A stretch of 5,957 bases of DNA from JACDAS01 sp046262415. GTDB lineage: Bacteria; Actinomycetota; Thermoleophilia; Gaiellales; Gaiellaceae. The stretch spans positions 1-5,957 of the forward strand of contig JBHEMU010000020.1 of the NCBI GenBank assembly GCA_046262415.1, written 5' to 3'. Below the pieces are notes generated by a model that did no database searches, was not told the origin of the DNA, and saw only the letters and a program-made list of their open reading frames with translations. The position numbers and the translations under genes were made by a program. Positions 3,412-5,957 of this stretch are shown here, one piece after another (within the stretch, counting starts at the first letter, position 1; every line of letters starts with the position of its first letter).

Positions 3412-5957
3412 CTAGGACCGCTCGGCCAGGACTCGCACGAGCGCCTCGACGACCGTGGGGTCGAACTGGGTGCGCGAGCCTCGCCGCAGCTCCTCGATCG
3501 CGTCCAGGTGGGTCATCGGGTCCCGGTAGGGGCGGCGGGTGATCATCGCGTTGTAGGCGTCGCAGGCGAGGATGATTCGCGATGCGACCGGGATGTCGGT
3601 GCCCGAGATGCCGTCGGGGTAGCCGGTGCCGTCCCAGTGCTCGTGCTCGTGGCGCACGAGGGATGCGACGTCGGCGAGCTCGGGCGTGCGCCGGAGGATC
3701 CGCTCCCCGATGACGGGGTGCTGGCGCATGATCTCCCACTCGGCGTCCGTCAGCCCTCCCGACTTGTAGAGGATCTCGTTCGGGATCGCCACCTTCCCCA
3801 CGTCATGCAAGAGCGCGCCGGTGCGCACCCGCTCGACCTCTTGCAGGGGCAACCCGAGCAGTTGTGCCACCCGCGAAGCGAGGGCGACGACCTCTTCGGA
3901 GTGATCGTGGGTGTAGTTGTCGCGGGCATCGATGGTCGCCGCGAGCGCCTTGACGGCGGCGGCGGAGCCATCTTCGGACTGGCCGAGCAGCACCGTCAGG
4001 GCCTGGCGGCCGAGCATCTCGGCCTGCTGGAGGCGCGCCAGCGGGAAGGGGGACTCGGCGGTGCGCAGGAAGAGGATGGCGTGCAGCCGATCCGGCCCGA
4101 CCAGCGGGACGGCGGCATAGGCGCCCGGCGGGGCGCGCCGGTCGAGGTCGCGCCCATAGATGCCCAGCGCCTCGTGGAGCTCGGCCAGCCGGCCGCGGGC
4201 GATGGCGGCGCCAGAGACGCGTGGGTGGGCGTTGGTATCAAGGGTCAGGGAGGCACGCACGAAGCCGCGGGTCCCCGGGTCGCCCGGCAAGCGTGCTCCT
4301 GCGGTTCGATGGAGTACCTCCGCGCTACCCGCGGCTAACTCGTAGAGGGCCGCCTCCTCGAGCCCGAGGACGCGGCGGGCGAAGGAGGGCAGCGTGGTGA
4401 TGGCCTCGCGAGGGCTCTCGCACCCCGTGACCATGCTCCAGAAGTCGCGCATCAGGTCGGACGGCGAGCCGCTGCCGCCCAGCAGCGTTGCCAGTGCGCG
4501 CTCGCTCTCGAGTGAGGCGACCGCTACGCGGTCCTTTCCGGTCCGCTTGCTCAGCAGCAGGGCGCGATCGGCGCGCTCGAGCAGCTCCGCCGCTCCCAGA
4601 GGCTCGTGCCAGAGGGCGATCCCGACGGAGCTTGCCAGAGGTGTGCCGCTGACCACGAGCGGTGCGGCCGCGTCGCGGATCGAGGTGCGCACCCGCTCGG
4701 CCGTCTCGCGCGCCTTCTCTTCGGCGACTCCCGGCAGAATGAGGACGAACTCGTCGCCGCCGTAGCGCGCGAGCTGGTCGGTGGGGCGAAACTCGCGGGC
4801 CAGTGCGGTCGCAACGCGGCGCAGCACCTGATCGCCGACGAGGTGGCCCGCCCCGTCGTTGAGCGCCTTGAAGTTGTCGAGATCGATGAGCAGGCAGGCC
4901 AGCGGTTCGCCGGTGCGCCGCGAGCGCTCGATCTCCTCCCGCAGGCGGACCTGCATCGCGCCGTGGTTGAGCGCGCCCGTGAGGGAGTCCGTGCGCGCCG
5001 CAAGTCGGGCACGCTCATAGGTCTCGGCGTTGCGGCAGGCCATCGCGGCCAGCTCGGCGATCGCCTCGAGCACCTCGATGTCCTCGCCGGTCACCCGGCG
5101 CATCCGCTCGAAGCCGACCGACAGCGCGCCCTTGAGCTGACCCTCCCACCGGATCGGGACCCCGGCCGCGGTCTGGAGGCGATCGAACCCGTCGATGTCG
5201 GGGACGTCGACCTCCCCCTGGTAGTCGTTGGTGATCACCGCTTCGCCCGTCACGAGGATCCGGCCGCCGACCCCCTCGCCCGGCCCGATCCGCGAGCCCA
5301 GCCAGCCGCGCGGCTTGTGGTGCCCGGCGGCGGCGATGCCTCCTCCCGTGCCGTCGGCGAGGTAGACGCCGGCGTAGTCACTGTCGGTCGCGCGGACGGC
5401 TTCGCGGGAGAGCGCAGTGAGCACCTCGCGAAGGTCGAGGCTCGCGCTCACTGCCTTGGCAGCGCGGGCCAGCGCGGTCTGCTGCTCGAGCTCGATGCGA
5501 CGGCGATGCTCGACCTCGCGCAGGGCGATTCCGGCAGCCGCCTGGTTGGCGAGCGTCCCCGCGAGCTCGATCTCCGAGGCGGTGAACTCCCGCGGTGCGC
5601 GCGAGACGAGGACGAGGACCGCGCGGACGTTTCCGCCGAAGACGAGCGGCTGCAAGAGCATTCCGCGAGCATCCCAGCGCTCCACGTTTTCCTGATGGAG
5701 ATCCTCGCGCCCGCCCGCGTCGAAGACCGAGAGCGGCTGCCCGGTCTCCACGACGGTTCGGACGCCCGAGGGACGATCGGGACGTAGGGCCTGGACGTAC
5801 TCGGCGACGATCGCCGGCCCCTCCTCCGCGCCGGGGCACATGACGCGCGCGCGGCCCAGGCTCCGGTCCTGGGAGATCATCTGGAGGTGCACCTGGTCGA
5901 CTTCGAGGACGAGGCACAGTTCTCGCATGAGCGCCTCGGTGATGCCGTCGAAGCCTG
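3412..5957 (-). CDS. GAF-GAF-GGDEF-GAF-HD-GYP cyclic-di-GMP synthase/phosphodiesterase (N-terminus beyond window)
   Basis: Cytoplasmic signalling protein predicted to make and degrade c-di-GMP. The frame is open from the stop at 3412-3414 to the right edge, so it is 5'-truncated. Numbering from the Met at 5926-5928, the visible part is: GAF 1 (about 1-137), a charged helical linker, GAF 2 (163-300), GGDEF (311-470), a third GAF-like region (492-650) and HD-GYP (655-838). The GGDEF domain looks active: D349-L-D351-N-F-K with N357-D358, GH at 361-362, and G390-G-D-E-F394, plus an RxxD product-inhibition site R381-D384 at the normal distance. The HD-GYP part has H676, H708-D709 with K712, H737, H760, H762, DGTGYP at 766-771 and D790. 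No membrane segment is visible. The Met at 5928 is an unlikely start: nine more codons (reading GFDGITEAL) continue the first GAF helix upstream. It converges with the exported-protein gene, leaving 8 bases between stops and no room for a separate terminator. The ligands of the GAF domains, and which activity dominates in the cell, cannot be read from sequence. Confidence 0.93.
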   Translation of the reverse strand, partial: GFDGITEALMRELCLVLEVDQVHLQMISQDRSLGRARVMCPGAEEGPAIVAEYVQALRPDRPSGVRTVVETGQPLSVFDAGGREDLHQENVERWDARGMLLQPLVFGGNVRAVLVLVSRAPREFTASEIELAGTLANQAAAGIALREVEHRRRIELEQQTALARAAKAVSASLDLREVLTALSREAVRATDSDYAGVYLADGTGGGIAAAGHHKPRGWLGSRIGPGEGVGGRILVTGEAVITNDYQGEVDVPDIDGFDRLQTAAGVPIRWEGQLKGALSVGFERMRRVTGEDIEVLEAIAELAAMACRNAETYERARLAARTDSLTGALNHGAMQVRLREEIERSRRTGEPLACLLIDLDNFKALNDGAGHLVGDQVLRRVATALAREFRPTDQLARYGGDEFVLILPGVAEEKARETAERVRTSIRDAAAPLVVSGTPLASSVGIALWHEPLGAAELLERADRALLLSKRTGKDRVAVASLESERALATLLGGSGSPSDLMRDFWSMVTGCESPREAITTLPSFARRVLGLEEAALYELAAGSAEVLHRTAGARLPGDPGTRGFVRASLTLDTNAHPRVSGAAIARGRLAELHEALGIYGRDLDRRAPPGAYAAVPLVGPDRLHAILFLRTAESPFPLARLQQAEMLGRQALTVLLGQSEDGSAAAVKALAATIDARDNYTHDHSEEVVALASRVAQLLGLPLQEVERVRTGALLHDVGKVAIPNEILYKSGGLTDAEWEIMRQHPVIGERILRRTPELADVASLVRHEHEHWDGTGYPDGISGTDIPVASRIILACDAYNAMITRRPYRDPMTHLDAIEELRRGSRTQFDPTVVEALVRVLAERS

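Noticed and set aside
2492..3739. 415-codon minus-strand frame across the exported-protein gene
   Set aside because: It overlaps the HD-GYP coding end in another frame and is opposite a gene with a clear signal peptide; its translation is Arg/Ala/Gly-rich without recognisable domains.
3178..5787. Long plus-strand frames opposite the c-di-GMP gene (386 and 393 codons)
   Set aside because: They are antisense to well-conserved GAF, GGDEF and HD-GYP coding sequence and have shadow-like composition.

Overview
The window is very GC-rich and densely coded, with strong third-position G/C use that produces long false reading frames opposite the real genes. The gene content (M28 peptidase with hydrophobic insertions, DUF4333 lipoprotein, HIT hydrolase, two exported proteins of actinobacterial look, and a large GAF/GGDEF/HD-GYP protein) suggests a high-GC actinobacterium. 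My best guess is Thermoleophilia (Solirubrobacterales-like), because the two exported hypothetical proteins resemble families I associate with that group. That placement is from memory, not from a search.

Layout: (1) 1-1176, minus strand: M28-family zinc metallopeptidase with a complete set of zinc-site motifs and two long hydrophobic stretches. (2) 1177-1235: a short divergent promoter region with candidate -10 elements on both strands. (3) 1236-3403, plus strand: four genes in a row, probably one transcription unit with at least one internal promoter. They are a DUF4333 lipoprotein, a HIT-family nucleotide hydrolase/transferase, a small exported protein whose GTG start overlaps the HIT stop codon by 4 bases, and a second exported protein after a 67-base gap that holds an imperfect palindrome. 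(4) 3412 to the right edge, minus strand: the C-terminal 847 codons of a cytoplasmic c-di-GMP protein with the order GAF - GAF - GGDEF - GAF-like - HD-GYP. It converges on the plus-strand genes with only 8 bases between stop codons, and its N-terminus lies outside the window.

How they work together: three of the four plus-strand products carry export signals, so the cluster looks like an envelope-associated set with the cytoplasmic HIT enzyme embedded in it. I see no functional link strong enough to call a pathway. The large c-di-GMP protein is the best-defined regulatory element: it keeps residues for both making and degrading c-di-GMP. I see no tRNA, rRNA, CRISPR array, insertion sequence, phage gene or convincing intrinsic terminator, and no clearly new multi-gene system. 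The points most worth following up are the dual-enzyme c-di-GMP architecture, the two uncharacterised exported proteins, and the apparently leaderless promoter arrangement.
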